From the NCBI GenBank assembly GCA_026419785.1, contig JAODTK010003810.1, positions 1-64,000 of the forward strand: a stretch of DNA of 64,000 bases, read 5' to 3'. Both the position numbers and the translations under genes were made by a program. This document shows positions 11,970 through 23,129 of this stretch, in pieces (position 1 is the stretch's first letter; every line of letters starts with the position of its first letter). Source of the stretch: Sclerodactyla briareus. Lineage: Eukaryota > Echinodermata > Holothuroidea > Dendrochirotida > Sclerodactylidae. The notes under the pieces are model-generated. The model worked only from the letters and a program-made list of their open reading frames with translations. It made no database searches and had not been told where the DNA came from.

Positions 11970-12720
11970 CCGATAGGTGCCCGATATAAGGGCCGATTTC
12001 TCCGTCATGCACTACCGGAGGCCAAACGGAAAGTCATGCAATCAAGCAGGAGAGCAAATGGTTTCTCATATCTCAAGAAAAGGAATGGTATCTTCCTGTG
12101 ATTACAGGCCAGGAGTCCATTATCGGATAATATTGTCGAGTTTTTTTTTTTTCGATGAGTATAGTATAATTAGGGGTTCTCAAAACATGGTTTTGAGGGA
12201 AAATCGTTCGTATTGACTAATCTCTTAGAATTTATGGAAAATATTACTAGTGCAGTTGACAATGGCAGTGCTGTTGCCATAGTTTTCCCAGAGTTTCAAA
12301 GTTTTGACACGGGTCTGCAATGAGCGTCTCTGCTTAAATTGAAAGGTTTTGGCATTAAGGGGAATGTCCTTGAATGGGTTCGTCAGTGGCTGCTCAATAG
12401 GGAACAACGTGTTGACATTAATGGGGCGTCTGCCTCCGTGGCAAAAGGTCACTAGCGGTCAAAGGGATCGGCTTGGGCTTTTACTCTTTATGGCGTATAT
12501 TGGACGATCTGGAAGATTCGGTGCATTTTGAAGTTAAGAAGTTTGCGGGGACGATACCAAATGGATCGGAGTGCTTCGAAAACGAGAAAGTTGCATTGTC
12601 CAAAGGGATCTGATTCATCTCCAAATGGTTTTTCGATTGGCAGATGTTTTTCAATGCCGATAAGTGCAAAGTGATGCATGTTGGTTTTCACAATCCCCCT
12701 TCTTAAACGGGCAAATTATT
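11970..12720 (+). mobile_element. LINE fragment, CR1/jockey-type reverse transcriptase
   Basis: Sense-strand frames give reverse transcriptase landmarks in order: HISRKGMVSSCDYRP (fingers, about 12,070), SQNMVLRENRS (an SQHGFR..S-like box), MENITSAVDNG, GFGIKGNVLEWVRQWLLNRE (about 12,345-12,405), INGAS, then a broken GLGPLLFMAYI box and an FNADKCKVMHVGF-like box near 12,650-12,690. Both ends are missing and the frame changes several times, so it is a dead fragment. The KGNVLEWVRQWL..RQRV signature is typical of CR1/jockey-group elements. Confidence 0.85.
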
Positions 12721-12950
12721 CATCAGGTGAATTTAAAAGAGAATCTCGGAGTTTTTTGTACAGAATTCCGTATCATAGGAAACTGAGGCCCGGCATCCAA
12801 TGGTAACGGCCTTATGCTGAGGTGAAGTTGTGTGTAAAAATAGCCAGTACGCGCGGTTTGCCATCGTATTTCAGACCAAGCCCCGGCAGGCTGATACTGA
12901 GCTCCCTGCAAACGAAGTCAGTGTGGAACCGTGTTGCTCAGCCATGACAG

Positions 12951-13132
12951 CGTATTGTTTGGTAGACAAAAATTGAATCAGTTAGAGTAATACCCAAATG
13001 CGGGCACGTGCCGTATAATTTTTCATACGGTCCGGAAAGGGGGGGGGCGGGCAAACGTTATGTATCCCACACTTTCACAAAACTGGGGGGGGGGGCATAT
13101 TCCCTCGTCCTCCCACCTGTGACGCCCATGCA
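12951..13132 (+). repeat. Dispersed repeat, copy 2
   Basis: This is the partner of 441-606 in the same orientation, with the same landmarks and longer G-runs near 13,040 and 13,086. Confidence 0.7.
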
Positions 13133-13946
13133 TGGAGAGACTCTTGAGGTAACTGTGGCTCTCCAGGAAGCCATACCGGGATTCCAACGAATTGAGCAGT
13201 GAAAAAATGCTCTTTTACCCCCCTCCTCTTTTCATTCCCAGGAGAGCGCTCATGTTTGGAAGAGCTCTTTTTTGTTCACCAATTTAACGTGCAATGAGGA
13301 CTTACTTCTAGTCATTATGCAGCTCTCACTTCTTTCTTCCGACACGTGGTAGCGGAATAACGCCTAAACTCATATGCTGTCTACGTTCCCAGGCACATAT
13401 GAGTATCGAGTCAGTGATTAGATCGAGAAGGGCGGAATAATGAGTACTTAGGTCATTTTTATGAATTGGGTTAGCATAATAACGAGAAAAGTCAGTATTA
13501 TGAATTAGGAGGATGAATAAGGCCCGCTAAGTCTTATGATGAACGTGGATAGGCGGGATAGCGAGCAAGTAAGTCCTTTTCATTTTGTATGCCCTCCGAA
13601 ATAGACAATACTGAGAACAGCAGTCGTTCTTATGGCGATGAGACGGTGCAATAAGACTCCGGAACTCATTATTACGGCACTGAAAAGTGACGGGTAATAC
13701 CATGACTGGCCCTTGCATTTTGGCGCAAACGGCGTCATTTCTCGTCCACGATTTTATTGCGAGTAAACGAGCAATTTTCTCATTAGTTGGCTTGCAGAGA
13801 ATAGGTGGAATAATGACTTCTAGGTCGTTTTTATTTCCAGCTACCCACGACCTACGTCACTCAGACACGAGTAAAGCCCACAGCATAACCTTTTTGGCGC
13901 ATTCGGCCGTTCCATACAACTGGGCACACAAGACGCAGGCCTCATG
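13133..13946. other. Diverged minisatellite-like stretch
   Basis: No gene is recognised. Variants of GGCGGAATAATGA followed by AGGTCATTTTTAT recur near 13,430, 13,545 and 13,805, and AGTC(A/C)TTATT-like text recurs in between. This suggests a decayed tandem repeat with a period of roughly 100 bases or more. Confidence 0.35.
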
Positions 13947-14294
13947 TCCTCTCCAATTAATATAAGGAGCTCCATGGACGTCAAGGCACGGTGTGAATGA
14001 ACGGTGCCTGGTGTTAATGCCTAGGCCCGGTAATCCAACGCTAGCGGCCTTATGATGCTGAGCTGACGTTGGTGTGTAAAATAGCATACGCGCGGTTTCG
14101 CATTGTCTTCAGACGCCCTTCCTGAAAATGTCCCGAAAGAGTACCACAGACCGAAGTTGATCAAACAATTTAACCCACGAGAATGTGATCCGCGTGTCAG
14201 TCGTGTCCAGGGAAAATTCCGCCGCAATTTTTCCCCGGTAGAGTAGCGCAACCGTAGATGGTCGAACACCTTAACGCACATGAAGGTGATAGCG
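13947..14294 (+). mobile_element. Inverted-repeat element E, left part of an interrupted copy
   Basis: This stretch begins with CTCCAATTAATATAAGGAG-like text, an end also found at 28,140, 31,803, 33,460 and 38,564. It continues through AATCCAACGCTAGCGGCC, CCGAAAGAGTACCACAGACC, TTGATCAAACAATTTAAC and CCCCGGTAGAGTAG to TTAACGCACATGAAGGTGAT. The copies at 32,480-32,732 and 38,564-38,935 share these blocks. A LINE interrupts it at 14,295, and the copy resumes at about 15,275 with GATCGCGTGTCAGTCCGGG. It has no coding capacity. Confidence 0.65.
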
Positions 14295-15273
14295 AACCCT
14301 ATCTCATTTCACTATTACTGAACGATATTTTCATACACGGTAAAATAAGACGGCAAACTAGGAAGTTCCATCAGCACGAACATCGGGTCGCTTCCCCCCC
14401 CCCCCCCCTCCAGGGTGACAGTGCGAGTGAATTATTCTTTATAACATACCTGGCCAACTCTTTTAAATCGGATTAAATGACATTGATTCAGTTATCCAAC
14501 CATCTCAGTTAGTGATGACTACAGCAACAACATAATACCGCAACTTCTTCACCGTGGACCAACATACGCTGATGATATCTCTTGGGCATCGACGGTGAAC
14601 ATATTTACAAGACTCGAATAGCGAGGACTGCAACTGACACGAAGAAATCTGAAAATAATCAGCACGAAAACTGAGAAATTTCAATCACAAGGCAATGGCA
14701 ATGGAAGTTGGAAGAAATGTAAATATGTCGGAGTTTGTTGGGAACCGAAGAAGTATAACCAACAACGCTTTCAACACTCTATCAACAATTTTCAAGAGCA
14801 GACGAGTAAGAACAAGCATCAAACTCTTCGATGCCCTAATACAGAGTATTCTTCTGCGAACTGTGGGTTACAACGAAGAATCTTGACACACGTGACCCTT
14901 TCCAAAGAAGACTACTCCGCAATGTTCTCAACATCATATGGACCATAACAATTGGATACCAAACGATGAACTCTATGATGTGACCAATCAAATCCCTTCC
15001 GTAGTAGCACATAGACGTTTGAGATTCTTTGGTCATGTCGCGAGACTCCAAGAAGAAGCTCCAGCGAAGATCGCTTTGAAGAAGCATTGATGCATCACTA
15101 AGCCCTTGGGAGACCTGTGACTACTTTGCCTCGAAAAACCAAATCGCAATTCAGGGACATCAACATTAACAGTTTTGAGGGAGCAATAAATCTTGCGCAA
15201 GATCGTGATACGTGGCGGATGTTGATCAGTGAGCATGTCGGATAGACGAGACTCAACCTACTACTACTACTAA
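14295..15273 (+). mobile_element. LINE fragment with (CTA)n tail and target-site duplication
   Basis: Broken sense frames give KIRRQTRKFHQHEH, QGDSAS..LFFITYLANSFKSD (motif B, near 14,405-14,475) and TYADDISWAS (motif C, YADD at 14,565-14,576). They continue through SITNNAFNTLSTIFKSRR and FDPFQRR-like text to AHRRLRFFGHVARLQEEAPAKIA (about 15,010-15,075) and MLISEHVG. The 3' end is (CTA)4. The flanks GTGATAGCG and ATGATCGCG look like a slightly diverged target-site duplication inside element E. A second copy lies antisense at 39,090-40,575. The LFGHVAR-type C-terminus suggests an RTE- or Nimb-like group, which I cannot settle by eye. Confidence 0.85.
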
Positions 15274-15302
15274 GATGATCGCGTGTCAGTCCGGGTGTGG
15301 GG

Positions 15303-15375
15303 GACGTCAGGGACCTTACAACTCCGGACTGGATACTGCCTATGCAACTGCAGAGCCGTCTATTTAGATAGTTCG
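15303..15375 (+). repeat. Fragment of the 5' end of the 3.5-kb unit
   Basis: The text CAGGGACCTTACAACTCCGG, then CTGCCTATGCAACTG, matches the starts of copies A (4,443) and C (28,319). The match fades after about 70 bases. Confidence 0.6.
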
Positions 15376-15581
15376 GCAAATGGGGTAAACGTCCTGATTG
15401 GGTAAGGGGTGACGCACCCATTTTGAACACCAAAATAGTTCCACTGATGGCCAGGCCTGTGCAGCGGCTTTTACCGAAGTGGGTGGGGAAAGGGGCGGGG
15501 GGGGGGTTGGTGGAGGAGCATTTACGACGCATATTTATCAACATTTTTGAGATGATATCGTTTAACGAAGACCACAGATTT

Positions 15582-16125
15582 ACAGCGTGGGGTGTTGCGA
15601 AACGTTTTAGATACCGCAGTGTCTGAGCATATGCACAAAAAGTAAGAAATATCGGCATACTCGAGCTGCAGTTGATGGTCAAGCGGGTGGACACAGTAGC
15701 CTAATGTTATTAGTGCATACAGTATTACACTATGTTAGGCTAACTTCTTTCCCAACGCACTCAAATTCTTTCCCAACGCACTCAAAGAGTTATGGTAAAC
15801 GGTGTGAAATCAGGGTGGGCAAAGTTCATCTCGGGTGTACCACAGATTTACCACAGAGTTACAGCGTGGGGTGTTGCGAAACGTTTTAGATACCGCAGTG
15901 TCTGAGCATATGCACAAAAAGTAAGAAATATCGGCATACTCGAGCTGCAGTGATGGTCAAGCGGGTGGACACAGTAGCCTAATGTTATTAGTGCATACAG
16001 TATTACACTATTGTTAGGCTAACTTCTTTCCCAACGCACTCAATTCTTTCCCAACGCACTCAAAGAGTTATGGTAAACGGTGTGAAATCAGGGTGGGCAA
16101 AGTTCATCTCGGGTGTACCACAGGG
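15582..16125 (+). repeat. Near-identical 279-bp tandem duplication
   Basis: The block beginning ACAGCGTGGGGTGTTGCG at 15,582 is repeated from 15,861 with only a few single-base differences. Each copy ends in the LINE segment TGGGCAAAGTTCATCTCGGG. Within each copy the short phrase TTCTTTCCCAACGCACTCAA is itself doubled. The copies are far more alike than any other repeat pair in the window, so this is either a very recent event or an assembly artefact. Confidence 0.85.
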
Positions 16126-17180
16126 AATAGTACTGGGCCCTCTCCTTTTCCTATCGTATATAAATGATCTTCCAGATGGCATCAGCTCCTCTGTGCGTCT
16201 CTTTGCTGACGACTGTGTTTTGTATCGTGAAGTGAGGAGTGAAGATGATTCGAATATGCTCCAGGATGATCTAAATAAGTTACATGAATGGTAGATGAAT
16301 GGCAAAGAAATTTAACACTGATAAATGTTTTATCATGACATAACTCATGACAGATCTCGTAGCTCCACCCGTTTCACACTGGGGGCAAAAGTATTGTCTG
16401 TGTGGTGGACCACCATCCTTATTTAGGGATTACTCTTTCAAACAACCTCAGTTGGAATACTCACATACGAAACATTTGTGGTAAAGCTAACAGATCCTTG
16501 GGATTATCCGTAGGAACCTTTACTCCTGTATCAACCAAACAAAGATTGAAGCTACAGATCAATTGGTCGGAAACGCCTGTTGGATTACGCTTCCTCAGCC
16601 TGGGATCCTTATACAAAAAAGAATATAGACCTATTATTGGAAATGGTCCAGAAAATGAGCGGCTCGCTTTATCACCCGCGCCTATATATCAGAGCCCCTG
16701 GGTGTGCTACCCAGATGGTAATAGCCTGGGTTTGAGTCCCCTTGACGTCCGCAGAAAAACAAGACGACTTTGTATTTTCAAACAAGCAAGCTCAGGTCAA
16801 TTGTCCCTGCCCATAAGTCACCTCTTACACGTCCTCCGTCAATCACGGCACACGCACCTCAATTCATACACCACCATTGCGGCAAACAAAGATTCCTACA
16901 CAATATCGTTCCGTACCCAGAACTGTACGAGACTGGAACGCACTGCCATTCAGATCGGATCCATTGAGGATATAGACAGTTTCAAGACAGCTGTGGGCAA
17001 CCATCTACACTGGCTTGGAGACGGGACTAATTGTTTATGTTGGGATGCCACCCCCATCCTGGTCGTCTTGCTCCTCGTAGGAGAGTTGGCCAGTATCTCT
17101 ACCAAGTACAAGGCTACTTCACACCACAGTGCATTATGTATGACACTTGACACATTAAACTGGTCTGTCTGATTTAATTA
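16040..17180 (+). mobile_element. LINE 3' half, jockey/CR1-type reverse transcriptase
   Basis: The frame 16,070-16,294 encodes a clear palm region: MVNGVKSGWAKFISGVPQG, IVLGPLLFLSYINDLPDG, then VRLFADDCVLYRE (motif C, FADD) and DLNKLHEW. Downstream come YLGITLSNNLSWNTHIRNIC (16,420-16,480), KANRSLG, RAARFIT-like text in a shifted frame, and the C-terminal block HLNSYTTIAANKDSY..RTVRDWNALPF with DSFKTAVGNHL near 16,860-17,000. The 5' part is replaced by the 279-bp tandem duplication. At least three frame changes break the coding region. YINDLP and VRDWNALP are typical of jockey/CR1-group LINEs. Confidence 0.9.
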
Positions 17181-20100
17181 GGATCTCCGTTTATGTCAGC
17201 ACTGACCCAATCAGTCAGGCGTTGAGTGAAGCCAAAACGTACAGACGTCGAATAGGCCCAGGCTAATTTAGGCCTACACAGCATTGACTGACAGTTAGGC
17301 TAGTTTTATCAACATAGTATTTAGTAAAATATTTGGCTCCTGCAAATCGGTAGAACATGTGACCTTTCGCCATAAAACTCACTGGGGATTCTAATTTGGA
17401 TTCCTAATTTGGTTTCATAGTGTATCTTGTCTTGACGCAGAAAATTGAGAAATTTAAGTAGGCCTACGTTGATATGCTACAGTGTCTATCTGTCTGTCTG
17501 TTTGTAACGATAATAATGGGCAGAACGGTTTTGGTGTGTATGCAGCGCAGCAACTGTAGTAAAGTGCAAATTACAGGAAACAGTAACGGCGTGGCGAGTC
17601 TAGCATCAATGAGGTAAAACTGGCTGCGGTGAATGTTATTGAGAAAGGCATGACCTTGTGGAGTTAAACGTATTCTCGAACCAACGAGGGTATTTTTGTT
17701 CCAAATACGAAAATTGAAGGGACAAAAGAGAGGCCCGTTGTCGTAATTCATTGTATGGACTGAATGATTTGCCAAAAATTGGAAGCACTGTCTAATTTTG
17801 TTCAAAATTGGGAAAAAACTGTCTGAATTTGTATTTATCAATTTTGTATATTAATCTACCCTTCCTCAAGGTGCTTGGATATTATCAGTATCAACAACAT
17901 TGCAAAAATAGGGCATGCTACAATGTCGCGGAGTCATACCATGAATAAATTCGGAAAAACAGAGTGCACCAAGCCTTCCGAAGTTCCGATTCGAATAATA
18001 ATGAGCGAATTCGGACGTTGACAAAACAGACAACACAGTAGTTCATCATGTTTTTGATTATCAATGTTAGAATTTGGTATAAGATCCTCATGATTTTCAG
18101 GATTTTAGCAAAGGATTTTTTTGAGCGGTCTTGAACATGGATCGGACCGAGTCCCCGAGTCCAAGCAGCGAAGTCCGAGACCGAGTCCTTCAAAATCGGT
18201 CTCGAGACCGGCCTCGAATCCTCCAAAACTGATAAGCAGCAGGGGAATGAGATTTTTTATTTCGGGAATGTTCTGTAACTTACATAGTTCGTTAAGAAAT
18301 TTGGCTTTATCAGACCCTACTGATTCACTCACATTAGAAGTACTTTTCCAATAATCTGCACCAACAGTGGATTAGGTATCATATTCATTTGTTTTGAAGC
18401 GTATAGTCAACAGTTGTAACAGGTACAGCATGATATAAGTATATTTTTTATTCCAAAAATTGTATGTAACTCTGTATGTACCTCCAGATGATTGAAAGCC
18501 TTCGGGCTTTCCGTAACCTATGACTCGTTGCTATTTGTTAACAGGAGGTCCCGGGCACAAACTACAAATTGAAAGGGACCGAACTGGAGAATGATACTTA
18601 TCGCAAAATTGAGCCTATAAAATATAAATTATTCCAGAATGCATTGTATCATATATTTCATGAACTGAACCCTCTCTATGCAATGTTACACATACCTCCA
18701 CAGAGGTGAAGGTATACCGTACATACTATAGTCCCAGATCAAGGACTAATCCATAGGGCCTCTTGTTAAATCTATTAGTATCATTTTCCCAGTCCTGGGG
18801 ATTTTCTGCTCCTCAACAGTTGTAGTTTGGCCAGACACATATAATGATACAGACTCCTTAAGTAGCTGTCAGTGATGATCCATTCCAGGTACTGTATAAT
18901 ACCCACTTGTTGGCTGATGCCCATGGTGGTGGAATCATCCATTCCCACGCTGCAGGCTTTGAAGAAACTGCTATTGGACTCATGGTAATGTCAAGGTAAT
19001 AGTATATCTGGGTACTTATATATAATGCTCTATTACCTCTCTGGTGTGTCTGTACAGCTCTTCACAGACCCCCTATCAAACAGAACCAGCAGCAGCTTAC
19101 AGTAGTGCCGGTTTTACCAACTTTCCTTACAAGTCCCCATTCATAACCTTGGTAGAGCGAAGCAATGGAGAAGTGTCTTGTCAAAACACATCGTAAAAGC
19201 CCACTGGTTTCATGTGGGCGATAATCATGAGCTCTATGGACCAAAATAACCTGATCCCCAGAGCTGTAATCTATCTAGAATGTGTCTCTGATTAGATTGC
19301 TGATCATGTATATTGTAGCTTGCTGGAGCCACAGCTGAATTACTGGTTACTGGCCTACAGAATACAGATGTTGTCCAGGTGTGCCAACATACCACAGGAT
19401 GCTCAGGACTTTTAGGTGGGGATTCGTCCTCAAAATAGAGAATCCAGTCTGTAAAGGGGCCAATAGTCATGTATTATGACTGGACTTTTAGTACTCTCTA
19501 TGTATTACATTATGGCAGCCGAAACTCCACACCAGGTTTCCGTCAAGTGGAGTTTTCGATAAGGCAACAATCAGCTTGAAAAATTTTGTTTGTGACATGA
19601 ACGGGGTGCACCAGATTCCCCTCTAATATAAAGTCAATGTAAAACATACACGTTTGAAAATCTTATACCAAACAAACTCTAGATTGGATCTGATTAAGAA
19701 CCTCTAAAATTGTTCAAAAAATATTGAGGAATAATCTAATTTATTCCGAGTGATACCCTTTTCGTCTTTCTGCAATAATCGTGCAAGATAGGGTCTCAGG
19801 GCAGCCTTTGCATTGTTCCCCGTGATGTCATAGATTTCTCCAAATCCTGAATCTCCCAATTTGGGGTGTGGGGTTTGATTGTCCTCTTTTCATCTGTGCT
19901 ACGTAGTTATCACTTCTGTTACAGGACCATGGGGCTTGAAGTAGAGTCTTGAAGTAGTGACAGCATGACCAAAAGTAGTTTTTGAACTAGTAAATGTTAT
20001 CACATTATATGTTACCTCACTCACTTCCCCGAAAGAAGGTTAAAAATGAGCAGTGACAAGGTCAGGATAAGAAACTAAATAAGATACTGAAAGAAGGCAT

Positions 20101-21149
20101 GTCCCCCCCCCCCCCCAAGTGTGTTCTTCTCATCGACGGAATGGGGGGTGACAAAATGTGGATTTGCTCATATTTTATTGAAAAAATCTCTGGAACCCTC
20201 TAGTTAGAAGAATTCCTAGAGGGGTTCAGGAGCAGTCCATCTCCTACACCTCTCTCCCAGATGATATGTGGCCCCAACGGGCCTCGGTGTCTCACGGACA
20301 TGTTGTCCCCAAGTTAGCAGACGGGAGATACTAGAGGGGTGTTCCACGGCTTCCATGGATCACAGGAACAAAGCTGTTACAGAAACAACCTAACCAACCC
20401 CAGTCAGTCGAGTGTGGGTCATTGTCATATATCAAAATTGGTGTTACCGGTACCAGACTTCTATTCGCTGTAGTACAAAAACATACAGCGTACTAATCAA
20501 CGCACAAGTGGTTCATCAAGCTAAACATAACAAAACAGATCTTGAATTGATCAGTTGCTAGGCTAATTAACGTTACCGGTAGCCAGCGTACTAATCACAC
20601 GCACAAGGGTTCATCAAGCAAGACGAACCATGAGAGCGGGATCTGCGTAAGAAAAGTATTTATTGTATTCAGCTCGAGCCCAAGAGTACATTAATCGCTT
20701 ATACCTAGTAAGTATACATTTTAGGGGGAATTCATAGGAAAATGTTCAAGAAAATAGCACCACTTCGACTGTCTGACTGTCGTGGAACTAATCCACCGCC
20801 TGACAATTTTATATACATGGACTGGATCACTGCCACTATTTCGGAAAAATCGCCAATTTACAAGTTCGTACGTATTCAGCAAGGTTCAAAATAGGAAACT
20901 ACAACAGTTTCCTTTTCCAAACAGCTCTTTTTCCGTGAATAATCATGGAATTATTGGGAAATGTTAGAATACTTACCCCAACAACACCTCAAAATAGCGA
21001 CTTCAAACATGAACTGTGTACATGTGTTCGCGCCCTCCAGTATACGTACGCACGCGCGCACAGTCAACTGGAACTAAAATGGTGCGCATGGTTTGTTTAC
21101 ATTACGAGTTGGCCGAACTCCCTAAATAGAGGGCGCTGTGCAACTGGGC
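17181..21149. other. Long stretch without a recognised gene
   Basis: No gene, LINE or TIR element could be supported here. Visible landmarks are a GAGTCC/GAGACC-rich patch with the palindrome CGGTCTCGAGACCG near 18,195, and an inverted pair ACTCCAC/GTGGAGT at 19,526-19,553. There is also a 16-base C run near 20,102 and an imperfect duplication of CAGCGTACTAATCA..CGCACAAG at about 20,485 and 20,583. The open frames are short and contain no recognisable domains. Confidence 0.4.
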
Positions 21150-23129
21150 CTAGCAGCTCCCTCTGTTGGACTAGACCATAGTCTGCGTAACGAGACGAGT
21201 TTGTAACAATCCAAATTCCGTACGCCCTGAAAGCTCAAACTACCTACGCAGTAGATAGCGCCCTCTATTGGACCTCCTATTTTATGGGAACGCCAAACTT
21301 ATTACTCATTTCTAGCAGCATATGATAGTTTGATCACGTGTCTATGAGGAACGCTCCACGATACGATAAGATTTTTTCCTCATAGAGTTAAAAGTATGGA
21401 CTAACTGAAATGGCCGCAGAGTTAATGGCTCTGCCATGATTGTGCAATAGCATATGGAAAGGGTGATAGCATTTACAAACTACGAGAAGAGGTAGCATCC
21501 TTCAGTTTTACTCCCTGGCATGGAACTTTAACGTGGCACATTCGCAGGAGTTGAGAAAAGACATTGTGAACTAGGGAAGTGTCAAGTGAGTTTTTGACTC
21601 ACATGATCATGGTGTCTCAACTTCAAATTGAGGTAAGACTAGGCCTTGAACAACATTTCTGAGTCAGAAAAGTTGGGGATTGATCCTTCATGGTTGTGAC
21701 GATAAACGTAGGCAGGCATGGCCTGAGCATAACATAAAACAGTCTGGGAAGTAGTTCGAACAAAACTGCACGTATCACAAAACCAATATTAGTGTAGACT
21801 GTCGATCCGTTCAAAGAACATTTCTCCAACTTTTAAATGGGGGAAGCAGGGTGTGCTCTTGCTCTGTTGCGTAGCCTCTGACCAATTGACGTCCCCACAG
21901 CTCAGCCAATAATCGTGAAGTTTGTTCCAACATTTTGCGGGGAACGTTATGAGGGTATTGCCTCACAAAAAAAAGCATTACGACAACAGCCATCTCTGAT
22001 TGTAACTAATAGATAGTGTTTCTGGTTTAATATCAGTCTATCTCAGTGGATTTTTTTGTTGAAAATACCTTTGCCTGGATTATACTGATTCTGTGACAGG
22101 TGAACTATGATCATTTTACTTTTTATACACTCTTGTATACTTCCCAGCATAGGCCTTACTCATAAGCTTGCCATCAGAAGATAATGTATATTTTATCATA
22201 TAACATTAAAGGTGCCTAATGCAAACACGGATATTAGGTGGCGGAACGCATGCTGTGTGAAGGTGTTATGGGGAAAAGTGGTATGTTAAATTGTCACTGC
22301 TGCATTTAAGAAAGGCACTCCCATAAATCCATAATATATCAATATGCGCAAATCAATTGTGCTCATGAATTCATGTGAATTGTTCTCTGTTTAGTATTCA
22401 GGCATTAAATGCACCTTCGCGTATACAATTACATACTTGAAATCCCGTGGAGGAAGGGGTAGATTGAAATTATATGTGGACTAGTGGAGCAGGGCTGTTA
22501 GTGTCGTCTGGCACATGTTATCAGGAGAAAGGCATACCTCGCATGGGGATGCAGAGTGCACAATCGATTAAGTACAGGGTTCTTGAGCAAACTACTCCGC
22601 AGACAAAACCACCAAACTATGTCCCACACGACCCCCCCCCTACCCTACCGATACATACTCACCGGGATGTCGTTAGCACGGGATTGTAGCGTCATTCAGC
22701 AACATGATGAAAATGAATATAAATCCTGACGAGCTGTGGACTGATTTAGTACTGGACCCATACCTGTACATCAATGGCTAACTGGCATTGAACACAATAA
22801 AATGAATAAATCTCCTATCTCATGATGCAATCACAGGGGTCACGACCTTGGTGTAGGCTACTAGAATGAGCATATATACTTTCCAAGGAAATGAAATTAT
22901 CCACTGTTTCCAAAATAGGAACTAAAATTCACTTCTGAGGTGCATGACAGAATATGTGGACACTTGAAATGTTACATACTTTTGTGCATAGTGGATAGGT
23001 AGGCCTCATTATATTCCCAGGTTGATGCTCTAGTCTAGGATAGGCATAAACTTAGGCCCTAGGGGCCTCTGTCAGTAACCTTTCACAGTTCACACAGAGG
23101 TCAAATGTACAAAACCATTTCTAAAAGAA

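Noticed and set aside
16660-16750. Possible tRNA-like sequence with GGTTTGAGTCC
   Set aside because: It lies inside the LINE coding region; a shifted frame reads RAARFIT..EPLGVLP as expected for the LINE C-terminal part, and no tRNA fold is apparent.
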